A stretch of DNA of 64,000 nucleotides, taken from positions 1-64,000 of the forward strand of contig JAKFDI010000087.1 of assembly GCA_036676235.1 (NCBI GenBank), given 5' to 3'. Source of the stretch: JAKFDI01 sp036676235 (GTDB lineage: Bacteria > Pseudomonadota > Gammaproteobacteria > Burkholderiales > Burkholderiaceae_C). The notes beneath the pieces were generated by a model. It was not told the origin of the DNA, did not search any database, and saw only the letters and a list, made by a program, of their open reading frames with translations. The position numbers and the translations under genes were made by a program. Positions 45,111 to 53,992 of the stretch are shown here, in pieces; the first letter of the stretch is position 1, and every line of letters starts with the position of its first letter.

Positions 45111-46217
45111 TCACCTCTGAGCTGCCCGGCGAGCTGCGCCGCTGGCGCGATGCCCTGCCAGTAGCAGCAAGCCGCCGACCCAAAGTGCATAGGTCGCGGG
45201 TTCCGGGATAGGGCTGGCAAGGGGGTCACGGCTGAGCAGAACGTAGCCCGGGCGCTTCTGGGGGCCGATGAGCGCTTGCGCAAGGATGTCGCCGGCGTCG
45301 TTCATGTCGATCACCACGCCAGCCATCTCCACTTCGATTTGCCCGGCGCGTGGAAGAATCTCGGCGTAGGAGCCATCGTCGTAGATCCAAAGCCCCTGGT
45401 TGATCGGCCCGGTCGATGACAGCACCACTGCCTGACCGAGGTTGTTCAGCGCACCGACAGCGTTGTCCTCGCCGGCGGGCGGTCTCGGCGGGTGAATCGG
45501 CAGAAGTCGGCCTGCGTCGTGGAGCAATACCCCACAGCAGTAGACCGCGATCAGTGCCTCCCCACGATCGTTGAGTGCAACCACTTCGCTACCCATGCTT
45601 GCCTGAACGCCAAGGTCGCGCATCACACCTTTTTCGTACAGTGCCGCCTGCCGGAACGGACCCAACACATCCGTCGCCGAACCGGCGACAGCCCCGGCTT
45701 CGTTGATCGCTTGCCCAAAGCTCTCTCCGACGAAGATCGGCTGATCGTTCAAGTCGAAATCTGAGTACGGCGTATTCAGGTTGATCATCCTCGTGCCGTC
45801 GTGCAAGAAGGCTCGCATCGACCCGTCGGCCAGGCTGGAAGTGCCTGCCACCCAACCTCGGTCGTTGATGGCAGCCCCATGGCTGAAGCTGCCGCCCAAA
45901 GTACCCAGGTCGTAAAGGTTGCCTTGCCGCCACACGAACGCGTGCCGGTCGCCGGAACTGCTCCGCGCCTCACCGACCACCTCGCCGCGATCATTGAGAT
46001 CGTAGGCGTCCAGTCCTGAGGCGCCCGTCAATGGCATTTGCGCGCCGTTGTCGTAGAGCACCGCGCGGCTCTGGCTCATACCGAGGACCTGCCCGCTTTC
46101 GTTGATGGCGCGCGGCACAAACGGCAATTCGATCACGTAATAGCCGTCGACCGGTGCGGAGCACACAGCGCCGCTACAGCAGAACAAACCCAGAAAGAAG
46201 AATCGGGCGACGTTCAT
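45111..46217 (-). CDS. HAF-repeat PEP-CTERM protein
   Basis: A 368-residue exported protein with signal peptide (FFFLGLFCCSGAVCSA). HAF repeats include AINESGQVLG, DLNDRGEVVG and LGTLGGSFSHGAAINDRGWVAG. The C-terminal signal is PIPEPATYALWVGGLLLLAG followed by an Arg-rich end. It is related in plan to the protein at 42958-44082 and was probably produced by duplication. AGGAGAGG precedes ATG 46217. Two adjacent Cys (YCCGVLLHD) in the middle are unusual for the family. Confidence 0.87.
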   Translation of the reverse strand: MNVARFFFLGLFCCSGAVCSAPVDGYYVIELPFVPRAINESGQVLGMSQSRAVLYDNGAQMPLTGASGLDAYDLNDRGEVVGEARSSSGDRHAFVWRQGNLYDLGTLGGSFSHGAAINDRGWVAGTSSLADGSMRAFLHDGTRMINLNTPYSDFDLNDQPIFVGESFGQAINEAGAVAGSATDVLGPFRQAALYEKGVMRDLGVQASMGSEVVALNDRGEALIAVYCCGVLLHDAGRLLPIHPPRPPAGEDNAVGALNNLGQAVVLSSTGPINQGLWIYDDGSYAEILPRAGQIEVEMAGVVIDMNDAGDILAQALIGPQKRPGYVLLSRDPLASPIPEPATYALWVGGLLLLAGHRASGAARRAAQR

Positions 46218-46713
46218 GGCGCACCTCTCCTACTGGCCGCCACCTGCGCCATCGCGGTGCGTGATGCAAGTGACCGATGTACCGAGAACCACACGGAGCG
46301 CGTCCTACTCGCTCGCCGCGGCCTATGCGCGAGGCTACGGCAACGCTCAACGGTGCACCCAGTCCTTTGCGTCCAGACGTAACTACTGAGCTCCCGCTAC
46401 TGCGGAGCTGCGCCACTACAGCCCTCAGAAGAATCGGCGGCCAGATGACTGAATGCCCGAGGCGCATCAACAGGCCACGCGCAGCGATGCAGTCCCTTAC
46501 GTCCGAAGTGATCTCGAGAGCTTTTCAATCAACCGCCTGCTGGCGACTCCACCGCTACAGCGTCAAACGCGACAAACACCGTGCAGCCATGAACATGGCG
46601 GCAGCCTAGCGACGCAGAATCGATAGCGCCAGACGGCTGCGCACCTTCCGTTCGCGGCTCGGGGTGCTCCTGCACTCATTTAGGCTTGCGGGCCAACGTA
46701 CTTGCGACACTTC
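46218..46713. other. Intergenic stretch with no convincing gene
   Basis: This 496-bp gap holds the promoters of the divergent PEP-CTERM and MFS genes. A 110-codon frame at 46277-46609 has no recognisable family and no ribosome binding site. No box of the island type was seen. I see nothing else. Confidence 0.4.
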
Positions 46714-48213
46714 ATGCAGCTCACACCTGATGCCACCGTGTCGCCGAGCGCTTTGGTGGCAGGCCAACATGCGCTCGTGATGGACGCTGCGTGGGCGAGC
46801 CTCACCGGAGCTCTGTCAGGCGGGGTGCTGATCGTTGCATTTGCTCTGTCGCTCGGGGCAGGCCCGATGCAGATCGGCGTGCTCGCGGCCATCCCCTTGG
46901 TCGCGCAGGCGGCCCAGTTGCCCGCCATCGCGCTGGTGGATCACCTACGGCGGCGAAAGATGATCGTGGTGGTCTCACTCGCAGTGGCTCGCGTTGCGAT
47001 CATGGGGTTGGCCCTTCTGGCTCTTGTTCCCGGCGATGGCGTGAAGTTCGGTGTGCTCGCCGTCATGCAGTTCTTGATCGCGAGTTTGGGGGCCGCATCC
47101 GCTTGCGCGATGAACTCCTGGTTGCACCAGCTACTGCCACGCGATCATCTCGGAAGGTTCTTCTCGAAGCGCTTGCTCGTTGCGACGGTGTCTGCAGGAC
47201 TCGGGACGCTGGCCATTGGGTGGCTGGTGGACCACCCGCCCGAGGGAAATTCTTCTTACGCCTACGCCTTGGCGTTTGCCGCCGCCGGGCTCGCCGGCTT
47301 CGTGAGCGTGTCCTATCTGGCACGGTGCCCGGAACCCACGATGGGTGTCGTCAGCCTCACCCGCGGGGTCGCCTCGAGCCTGAAGGAGCCGCTGCGCGAT
47401 GGCCAGTTTCGCAGGGTGCTGGTGCTGCTGGCGACGTGGAACGTTGCCAGCGCAATGGCCGCCCCCTTTCTCACCGTCTACCTGATCCGACAGCTGGGCT
47501 ACGGGCTGGGGGCAGTGACCCTATTGTGGCTGACCAGCCAGCTAGCGAATGCGTGCATGCTGTACTTCTGGGGCCGCCTGTCAGACCGGCTCTCGAACAA
47601 GGCGATCCTGGCCGTAGCGATGCCGACCTACTTCGCCTCCACACTCGGGTTGGCGTTCACCGGCGCCGGATCGCCCAGCGTGCAGCTGCTGCTGCTTCAC
47701 GTTCTGCACCTGCTCATGGGGGCGGCAGCAGGCGGCATCGGACTGGCTACCGGCAACCTCGGCCTGAAGTTCGCGCCGCAGGGACAAGGAACCGGCTATC
47801 TCGCGGCAGCCGGCCTCGTGGCCGCCCTTGCGGGCGGCATTACACCGATCGCCGCCGGCACCGTCGCCGAATGGTTGGAATCGAGACAGCTCGAGATCAT
47901 GGTGCGATGGATCTCTCCGGCGGGAGCGCGCGACGTGTCGCTGATGACCTTCGCGCACTGGGAGTTCCTGTTCGGCCTTTCGGCGATGACCGGACTTCTC
48001 GTGATGCACGCTCTGTCGCGACTGAGCGAGGGCAAGGAAGTCAGCGAGCGGCAGGTCATGCAGGAGTTGGGACTGGAAGCACTGAGGACTGTGGCCCATC
48101 TCTCCTCGATTGGCGGCATGCTTGGCAGCATCTTTCATTTCGGCCGCGAAATTAGCAGCGCGCCGCAGTCCCGTTCGAGCACGGGGTCGCCGAGGCAAGA
48201 GCAAAGCGGCTGA
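46714..48213 (+). CDS. Major facilitator superfamily transporter
   Basis: About 499 residues with 11-12 membrane segments between about 28 and 440 and a soluble C-terminal tail of about 60 residues. Loop motifs typical of MFS are present: DHLRRRKMIVVVS after the second helix and GRLSDRLSNKAIL in the middle loop. The protein belongs to an MFS branch without a clear substrate. ATG 46714 is used; TTG 46702 is possible. The tail with two helical segments is longer than usual and could be regulatory. Confidence 0.78.
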   Translation: MQLTPDATVSPSALVAGQHALVMDAAWASLTGALSGGVLIVAFALSLGAGPMQIGVLAAIPLVAQAAQLPAIALVDHLRRRKMIVVVSLAVARVAIMGLALLALVPGDGVKFGVLAVMQFLIASLGAASACAMNSWLHQLLPRDHLGRFFSKRLLVATVSAGLGTLAIGWLVDHPPEGNSSYAYALAFAAAGLAGFVSVSYLARCPEPTMGVVSLTRGVASSLKEPLRDGQFRRVLVLLATWNVASAMAAPFLTVYLIRQLGYGLGAVTLLWLTSQLANACMLYFWGRLSDRLSNKAILAVAMPTYFASTLGLAFTGAGSPSVQLLLLHVLHLLMGAAAGGIGLATGNLGLKFAPQGQGTGYLAAAGLVAALAGGITPIAAGTVAEWLESRQLEIMVRWISPAGARDVSLMTFAHWEFLFGLSAMTGLLVMHALSRLSEGKEVSERQVMQELGLEALRTVAHLSSIGGMLGSIFHFGREISSAPQSRSSTGSPRQEQSG

Positions 48214-48349
48214 TTGGCAGTCGATCGAGCCGCCTCGACCTTCGGCCCAGCCGTGCAGCGCCTGCCATCTGATGCCCCACCGCTAGGGCATGAAACGTCG
48301 TCGGCTTTTACTCGAACGCGCTCAAGCAGTTCTCGCCGCACGCCAGCCG

Positions 48350-48808
48350 TCAAGCTGCCGCATCCCCGGCGCCACGCACAAGCAGCACGGGAACGGAGCT
48401 CTCGCGCAACACCAGTTCAGCGTCGCTTCCGAGCGCCACTCTCTGCAAACCACGGCGACCATGCGTTCCCATCACGATCAAGTCGGCGCGCCAACCCTTG
48501 GCCTCGTCCACGATCGCATCGCAAACCCGCAGAGCAGGATCGCATCGGACGATGCCCTCCGCCTCGATCCCATTCGCGCGCGCGACAGACACCGCTGTCT
48601 GCACCAGCCGGTCGGCTTCGACGCGTCGCTCATGAAGCAGGATCTCGGGCGGCAGATAGGCCGACATCTCGCCGAGCAGCAGGCGCGCATCGACGACGCT
48701 AAGCACGCGCAGCGTGGAGCGCAGCTCGCGCGCTAGCTTCATCGCTTCCTCCAGTCCTCCCTGTGCAATTGGACTGCCGTCAATCGAGACGAGTATGCGT
48801 GGATACAT
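48350..48808 (-). CDS. Universal stress protein, single domain
   Basis: A 152-residue UspA-family protein starting YPRILVSIDGS with the ATP loop MGTHGRRGLQRVALGS and the final strand VPVLLVR. It is most similar in the window to the USP at 15679-16131. It stands alone between an MFS gene and the flavin module. No island box was found in the short region upstream of 48808. Confidence 0.92.
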   Translation of the reverse strand: MYPRILVSIDGSPIAQGGLEEAMKLARELRSTLRVLSVVDARLLLGEMSAYLPPEILLHERRVEADRLVQTAVSVARANGIEAEGIVRCDPALRVCDAIVDEAKGWRADLIVMGTHGRRGLQRVALGSDAELVLRESSVPVLLVRGAGDAAA

Positions 48809-48893
48809 GGTGATGCTCCTGTGAAGTCCTGACCGGTACCACGTGAAAGTTCGGCGGCCGAACCGATGTTGACAACTTCATCCGGATGGCACG

Positions 48894-49862
48894 CTAGGCG
48901 TCGGCGAAGATGCCGGTACCTGCGACGCGCAACGCGTCGCCCTCGCGCATCACAAGGCACACGTCAATACCGTGATGTTGTGCGTACTGGCACCCGGCTT
49001 CTTCGCCCAGCACCATCATTGCCGTCGCGTAGGCGTCCGCCTCCATGCAGCTGCGTGAGATCACCGTGGCTGAAGCGAGCGAGTTGCACAGTGGTGCGCC
49101 GGTGCGGGGGTCCATGGTGTGCGAGACGCGTTGCCCGTCGATCGATGCGTAGTGGCGATAGTCCCCCGACGTCGCAATGGACGCGTCGCTCAACTCAATC
49201 ACGCTCATCGCCGCGCGGTGAGCTTCGTGCGGCGACTCCAGGGCGATCACCCACGGCGATCCATCTGGCTTCGCGCCTCTCGCACGCATTTCACCGTCGA
49301 CCCCCACGAGCCAGGAGTCGATGCCCTGCTCGTCCAGAACCCGTGCCAGTTCGTCCACGCCGAAGCCTTTGGCGATGCCACAGAGATCCAGGACGATGGC
49401 CCCATGCTTGCGCACCCGAAGCCCCGCGACATCGATCTCGAGCAGCGCGTCGATCGAGGGTCGTGGACCGGCCTCGACCACAGCATTGCGCATGTACTGC
49501 GTTCCCTTAGGCCCGAAGCCCCACGCATCCACCAGGTCCCCGACCCCGACGTTGAAGGCGTTCTGCGTCTCAGAGCCAATCTCGGCGGCACGCTTGAGTA
49601 CCGCAACCAGATTCGCAGGAACTGCAGTCCATACGCCCGGTGCCGCGCGGTTCACGCGCGACAGAGCCGAGTCCGGCTTCCAGTTCGACATGTGGTCGTC
49701 GACAGCGGTCACGGCAGCCCCAAGCGCCGCCGCAACTGACTTCACGTCTGTTTCCTGCGGGGCGTGGAAGCGTGCCGTGTAGCGCGTGCCCATCGTCGCG
49801 CCGCTCGTGCAGCACTCCTTGAACCGTTGGCCCGGCATGCATTCAATAGACGTCTTCGACAT
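48894..49862 (-). CDS. apbE: FAD:protein FMN transferase (ApbE family)
   Basis: A 322-residue flavin transferase that attaches FMN to Thr or Ser in target proteins. Conserved parts are GATMGTRYT near the N-terminus, LDLCGIAKGFGVDEL, ATSGDYRHY and SHTMDPRTGAPL, with the Mg-binding Asp in the last. Most ApbE proteins acting on extracytosolic targets are lipoproteins. Here the N-terminus (MSKTSIECMPGQRF) has no hydrophobic signal. ATG 49862 overlaps the flavoreductase gene by 20 bp; ATG 49838 is the alternative and has no signal either. The target is probably the DUF2271 protein upstream. Confidence 0.9.
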   Translation of the reverse strand: MSKTSIECMPGQRFKECCTSGATMGTRYTARFHAPQETDVKSVAAALGAAVTAVDDHMSNWKPDSALSRVNRAAPGVWTAVPANLVAVLKRAAEIGSETQNAFNVGVGDLVDAWGFGPKGTQYMRNAVVEAGPRPSIDALLEIDVAGLRVRKHGAIVLDLCGIAKGFGVDELARVLDEQGIDSWLVGVDGEMRARGAKPDGSPWVIALESPHEAHRAAMSVIELSDASIATSGDYRHYASIDGQRVSHTMDPRTGAPLCNSLASATVISRSCMEADAYATAMMVLGEEAGCQYAQHHGIDVCLVMREGDALRVAGTGIFADA

Positions 49863-52050
49863 AGCGTCCCTGCATCCGTAGCTGGGCAAGCGAGACGTCG
49901 GAGCGCGCCAGAATGCGCTCCCATGCATTCGCGACGTCCTTGGCCATCGTCCGACCACCACACACCAGGATCTGCGCGCCTTGCGCCACCAGTTCGCGCA
50001 GGCGCGATGCATCCGAGGCCAGCCGATCCTGCACGTAGGACTTCGGTGCCGAGCGCGAGAACGCGGTCGTGAGCGTGCGCAGGCGCCGATCGCCGACGAG
50101 ATCGGCGAGCTCCTCGCGGTAGAGAAACCCATCGTTGTCGTTCCGCGCACCGAAGTACAGGTGCATCGGCCGCTGAGGCGGGTTGTGGCGGATGAATCCG
50201 ATCAGCGGGCCGATGCCGGTACCGGCACCGATCAGCACTACCGGCGCGGCGCCCGGTGCCGGACGAAAGCTCTCGTTTGGTCGGACGAACGCCTCGATCG
50301 TCGCGCCAGGCTGCAACGCCGTGAGGTAGCTCGAGCACAGGCCGTCCGGATGACGGCGTACGCAGATCTCCGCCAGGCCGTCGGTGGCAGAACTCGCCAA
50401 CGAGTAGTAGCGCGGAGATGCGCCTCCAGGAGGTAGAACGCCCAGCAGATCGCCGGCCCCGAACGGTGGCAGCCTCGTGCGGCGCGACGCTCGCCATCGT
50501 CTGGCATGCGCTTCGGGGATGAAACGAAGGACTGACGTCAGCGTCGCCGGGTCGTTCCCGTAGTCGGTGCGCGAGACGAGCTTCAGCGACACCGTGCGCG
50601 GAAGCAGAGGCACGTAGCGGATGTCGAGTGCAACCTCGAGCGTTTGCGCAAGCCATTCGCACCACTTGCGAAACTCGGGCTCGGATTGACGGTCGACCCG
50701 GGACGGTTCGCTCAGCGGGCGGAACCCCTTCGCGGCGAGCGCGTCATGCACCTTGCGCGCAAAGCCGCAGAACTGCGGGAACTGGCGATCGCCAAAGCCC
50801 AGAACGGCGAACCGCAAACCCTCATTGACTCGCAGCGACGGCACCTTCGCAAGGAACTGCCGTGCGCTCTCCGGCGCCTCGCCGTCGCCGTAGCTCGCGG
50901 TGAGCACCAGCAGGTGCTTCGCCTTGCGATAGGAGGCCGCGATCGCGTTCATCGGCGCCGTGTGGACCTGAAGGCCCGCGAGCGTCAGCGCGTCGTGCAG
51001 CGCCACCGCAAACCCCCAGGTGGTGTTGCCTTCGCTGCCCACGAGCAGGACGGTATCCGCGCTGTCCGCCGAGGCGTTTTGCATGAGCCGTACAAGCCCC
51101 CGGCGCCGGCGCAGCCAGAGCAGCGTTCCAGTCACCGCCAGCAGCGGCACGGTCGTCGACGCTGCACCGAGCAGCAGCCCCAGCCACCACAAACCGTCGC
51201 CGGTGTGCAGGAGGTGCATCACGGCATGCAAGCGTTGCCAGCCGTCCAGCGGACGGTAGGAAAGCCATGCGCCCGTGGCAGGATCGACCGATCCAGCGCC
51301 GTCGAGGGTTTCGAGTTCGATGGCATCGCCGGCATCCCCCGGGGCCGCCAGTTTCAGCTGCCGCAACCGTGACAGGTCGATGGCCTGCAACGCCGGCATG
51401 AGCTCGAATGCCATCGCGGAAGCTGTGCCCGGGCGCAAGTCGTGAAACTCCTCCGCACCGCCGCCTTCGGGGATCACGCCGAATGTCCCCAGCGACATCA
51501 GCAGTCCCGTGGTGGAAGACAAGACCAGCGCGGCTGCAACGAGGCGCGAGGTCTCGCTGTGCAGCCGCTGCAGCGTGTTGCCACGCACGGGGTCAAAGAG
51601 CCGCCGCCATCCGCCCATGCGGTGCGCAAGGAGCAGCAGGCCCGACACCACGATGAACAACAGACTGGCCGCCACCACTCCGGTAAGGATGCGCCCCGCA
51701 TCGCCCATCAGCAGTTTTCGATGCAGGTTCTTCATCCAGCGCTGAACGGTCGACGGACGATACTCGGCGACCGCTGCGCCGCTGGCCGGATCGATGACCG
51801 ACGCCCGCTGCGCTTCACCCACCAGGTGGTAGGCGACGATGACGCCCGACGGCTGCCGCACCAGCGTTTCCAAGCCGGTGACGGCAGCACTGGCGCGGCT
51901 GACCAATGTCGCCACGTCCACTTCGCCTGCGTTCCTCGCGCGGGCCTGCTCCAGTGTCGGGAACACCGACAGCACCGATCCGGTGATCGCCAGGACGACA
52001 AGCAACAGTGCGGCAATCAAACCCGGAATCGAGTGCAGCGTGCGAAGCAT
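49843..52050 (-). CDS. PepSY-membrane domain fused to flavodoxin and FAD/NAD(P) reductase
   Basis: A 735-residue membrane flavoreductase. PepSY-associated membrane helices lie at about 5-28, 125-145, 180-205 and 300-325, with His-rich helices (HRKLL, RLHSET, HAVMHLLHTGDG) that could ligate heme. A flavodoxin domain (about 345-480, LLVGSEGNTTWGFA) and an FAD/NAD(P)-binding module (about 500-735) follow, with RYYSLASS and GAGTGIGPLIGF. It would pass electrons from cytosolic NAD(P)H to the periplasmic side. The operon with DUF2271 and ApbE matches extracytosolic flavin electron-transfer systems described in bacteria. Confidence 0.88.
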   Translation of the reverse strand: MLRTLHSIPGLIAALLLVVLAITGSVLSVFPTLEQARARNAGEVDVATLVSRASAAVTGLETLVRQPSGVIVAYHLVGEAQRASVIDPASGAAVAEYRPSTVQRWMKNLHRKLLMGDAGRILTGVVAASLLFIVVSGLLLLAHRMGGWRRLFDPVRGNTLQRLHSETSRLVAAALVLSSTTGLLMSLGTFGVIPEGGGAEEFHDLRPGTASAMAFELMPALQAIDLSRLRQLKLAAPGDAGDAIELETLDGAGSVDPATGAWLSYRPLDGWQRLHAVMHLLHTGDGLWWLGLLLGAASTTVPLLAVTGTLLWLRRRRGLVRLMQNASADSADTVLLVGSEGNTTWGFAVALHDALTLAGLQVHTAPMNAIAASYRKAKHLLVLTASYGDGEAPESARQFLAKVPSLRVNEGLRFAVLGFGDRQFPQFCGFARKVHDALAAKGFRPLSEPSRVDRQSEPEFRKWCEWLAQTLEVALDIRYVPLLPRTVSLKLVSRTDYGNDPATLTSVLRFIPEAHARRWRASRRTRLPPFGAGDLLGVLPPGGASPRYYSLASSATDGLAEICVRRHPDGLCSSYLTALQPGATIEAFVRPNESFRPAPGAAPVVLIGAGTGIGPLIGFIRHNPPQRPMHLYFGARNDNDGFLYREELADLVGDRRLRTLTTAFSRSAPKSYVQDRLASDASRLRELVAQGAQILVCGGRTMAKDVANAWERILARSDVSLAQLRMQGRYVEDVY

Positions 52051-52068
52051 CTGTGCGCGTCCTGCCCC

Positions 52069-52536
52069 TCAGAGCGTGAAACGGAAGGACTTGACGTAGC
52101 CGCGCCCGGCGGTCGGCTTGCCCGCGCTTGCAGCGCTGAGCGGCACCACGACCTCCGAAGGGTTCTCTTTCATGTCCTCCACGGCCGTGTCGATGTGAAT
52201 CTGATAACCGGCGTCCAGCAGGGCGTCAGCCACCTCGGCGGTCACCCGCAAGGTCTTGCCGGCGCCGACGCTTGCACCACTGATGCCGTCGATCTTGGCG
52301 GTGCCACCGGTCGCGCGATACCAGTCGCGCAGATGGCGCCAGTACTTGGCCTTGGTGCCCGCAAGCCAAAGCGTGCGCTGGTAGCGTCCCGAAGAATCGG
52401 TGAGATAGATGGCGAGATAGGCACCGTCGCCGCCGTAGTTGGCCAGTTGCGTCTCGAGCACGACCGGGCGCGCAGACGCGATGGACGGCACGGCCACCGC
52501 GCCTGCGACAAGGGCAAGTGACCACGCGTGCTTCAT
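52069..52536 (-). CDS. DUF2271 protein, predicted flavinylated periplasmic carrier
   Basis: A 155-residue secreted protein. The signal peptide ends near ASA (residue 20-22). The mature domain is DUF2271. DGISGAS at 83-89 fits the ApbE flavinylation consensus D-x-x-(S/T)-G-A-(S/T), so Ser89 is the likely FMN attachment site. It lies between the PepSY protein and the PepSY-flavoreductase, and would be the mobile or docked flavin acceptor in the periplasm. Function beyond electron transfer is unknown. Confidence 0.85.
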   Translation of the reverse strand: MKHAWSLALVAGAVAVPSIASARPVVLETQLANYGGDGAYLAIYLTDSSGRYQRTLWLAGTKAKYWRHLRDWYRATGGTAKIDGISGASVGAGKTLRVTAEVADALLDAGYQIHIDTAVEDMKENPSEVVVPLSAASAGKPTAGRGYVKSFRFTL

Positions 52537-52578
52537 TGCTGACTCCTGAGGTGAAACCTGCTCTAGAGATCTCGAGGA

Positions 52579-52989
52579 TCAACCAGGTCGGCGCGCCGCG
52601 GGCGCCGTTGCTTCGCTCATGGCTGCGGCGTCGGCGGGTGCTTGTGAAGACGCCGGGCTTCTCCTGCCCTCGCGATCGCGATCGCGATCGCGGTCACGTT
52701 CACCCTCCTTGCGCTCGCGCTTGATGCGAACGATCTCCAGGGTGGCCGGATCGATCTTCGCCTTGAAGCGGCGGCCCTCCGCATCACGGCCCTTGATCTC
52801 GTAGCACCCGTCATCGACCTTCAACCTGTCGATCTGCCAGCCGTGGCGTTGGGCCAGTTCGTGCACGGCGCTGCGCGGTTGCCAGGTGTCGGTCGGGACA
52901 TCGCAGCTGTCCGCGCTCCACCCCGGCTGGCCAGCCAGGACGAGCGCCGCAAGGGCGATACCACGCGCAATGGAACGACAGTCGTACAT
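52579..52989 (-). CDS. Small PepSY-domain protein with charged RD tail
   Basis: A 136-residue exported protein. The signal peptide (about 9-26) is followed by a PepSY-like domain (about 30-90) with YEIKGRDAEGRRFKAKIDPA, and then a low-complexity tail of Arg-Asp repeats and an Ala/Pro-rich end. The Arg-Asp stretch is encoded by a GCGATC hexamer repeat (52671-52694). Two Cys (about 29 and 62) could form a disulfide. It is the first gene of the flavin operon and probably a periplasmic partner or inhibitor domain for the flavoreductase. Confidence 0.8.
   Translation of the reverse strand: MYDCRSIARGIALAALVLAGQPGWSADSCDVPTDTWQPRSAVHELAQRHGWQIDRLKVDDGCYEIKGRDAEGRRFKAKIDPATLEIVRIKRERKEGERDRDRDRDREGRRSPASSQAPADAAAMSEATAPAARRPG
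52671..52694. repeat. Hexanucleotide tandem repeat CGCGAT
   Basis: Three perfect copies of CGCGAT and one imperfect copy lie within the tail of the small PepSY gene. The unit keeps the reading frame, so slippage would only change the number of Arg-Asp pairs. Confidence 0.8.
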
Positions 52990-53257
52990 GCGTTACCGAC
53001 TTGGCCACGAATCGATGAGAAGCATGCGCTTGAGCAGTTCAAAAACGGTTGAGGAACATCAACCGGCCAGTGAGGTGCGTTCCCGCGGCGGGTGTGGTGC
53101 CAGAGGCGCTGGCGGCGTCCTTCCCCGGCGATGTAGATGAGCCGCCAACACTGCAGCAGACGCACTCATCCGGGCATCAGCAACAGACATACGAGCGCAA
53201 GCGCCCCCCACATTGCCCAGGCGAGAACCCGGCGACCGCATCGGTACAGACCTTGAA

Positions 53258-53992
53258 TCATGGGTCTCCAAACGAAGATTGCGAGTTGGCGGACATGCGC
53301 AGCACACTGCGACGCCGGGCGACCGTCGGGGCCACCCTCGATCTCGCGATGAGGTCGACCATGCTGCAGGTCACCCAGCACAGCCAGGCCGCCCAAAGCA
53401 CGTGGCTCACGAAATGGGCGCCGCGCAGCACCTGCGCGGCGCCGAACAGGCAGCCCATCAAGCACACCGTGACCAGACCACGACGCGCGGCTGTGGGGCG
53501 CTCGCCGCGCCACAGGAAGTAGCCGCTGAAGAATGCGAACGCCGCCACCGCATGGCCGGATGGAAAGCAGTGGCCGGGCCCCCCATCGACGTGATTCAGT
53601 CGCCAGTGCGGCACGTACGGGGCGAGCCCACCGTACGTCGCCAGATCCCACGGGCAACTGCTGGCGCTCGCGCGCTTGAGCGCCGGTACCAGCAGCAGGC
53701 AGGCCACGGTCACCCCTAGCCAACGCAGTCGTTCGGCGCGTGTAGGCCCTCGCCATAGCAGACACACTGCGTCAAGCGCCATGCCCCCGAGCACCAGCCA
53801 GGCGAGCGCACGGCCGCCGTCATGCAGCACGGTGCTGGTCAACCAGGCGTCGCGCCACGGAAAGCCGCGCCCCGTGCCGAACCAGCCGCTCACGGCGAGG
53901 TCCAGACCGGACAGCTCCCAGCCGACCAGCACGGCGAGCGCGCCCAGCGCGACCCCGAAGTCGCCGCGTGCCGTGGGCGGTAGCGGCCTCAT
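53258..53992 (-). CDS. PAP2-family phosphatase
   Basis: A 244-residue membrane phosphatase. Catalytic motifs are present: KRASASSCPWD (C1, with CPW in place of the usual RP), PSGH in FPSGHAVAAF (C2) and RGAHFVSHVLW (C3 with the nucleophile-activating His). About six membrane helices are expected. ATG 53992 overlaps the stop of the EptA-like gene as ATGA, so they are coupled. Such phosphatases dephosphorylate lipid A, undecaprenyl diphosphate or phosphatidate. Next to EptA a lipid A or lipid-recycling role is likely but not proven. Confidence 0.87.
   Translation of the reverse strand: MRPLPPTARGDFGVALGALAVLVGWELSGLDLAVSGWFGTGRGFPWRDAWLTSTVLHDGGRALAWLVLGGMALDAVCLLWRGPTRAERLRWLGVTVACLLLVPALKRASASSCPWDLATYGGLAPYVPHWRLNHVDGGPGHCFPSGHAVAAFAFFSGYFLWRGERPTAARRGLVTVCLMGCLFGAAQVLRGAHFVSHVLWAAWLCWVTCSMVDLIARSRVAPTVARRRSVLRMSANSQSSFGDP

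Noticed and set aside
52671..52694. Hexamer repeat considered as a CRISPR-like or phase-variable element
   Set aside because: It is a short in-frame codon repeat without spacers, and changes in copy number would not shift the frame.
53032..53044. TTGAG-CAG-TTCAA near the PepSY gene
   Set aside because: The spacer is 3 bases and the position relative to the gene start does not fit an FNR site.
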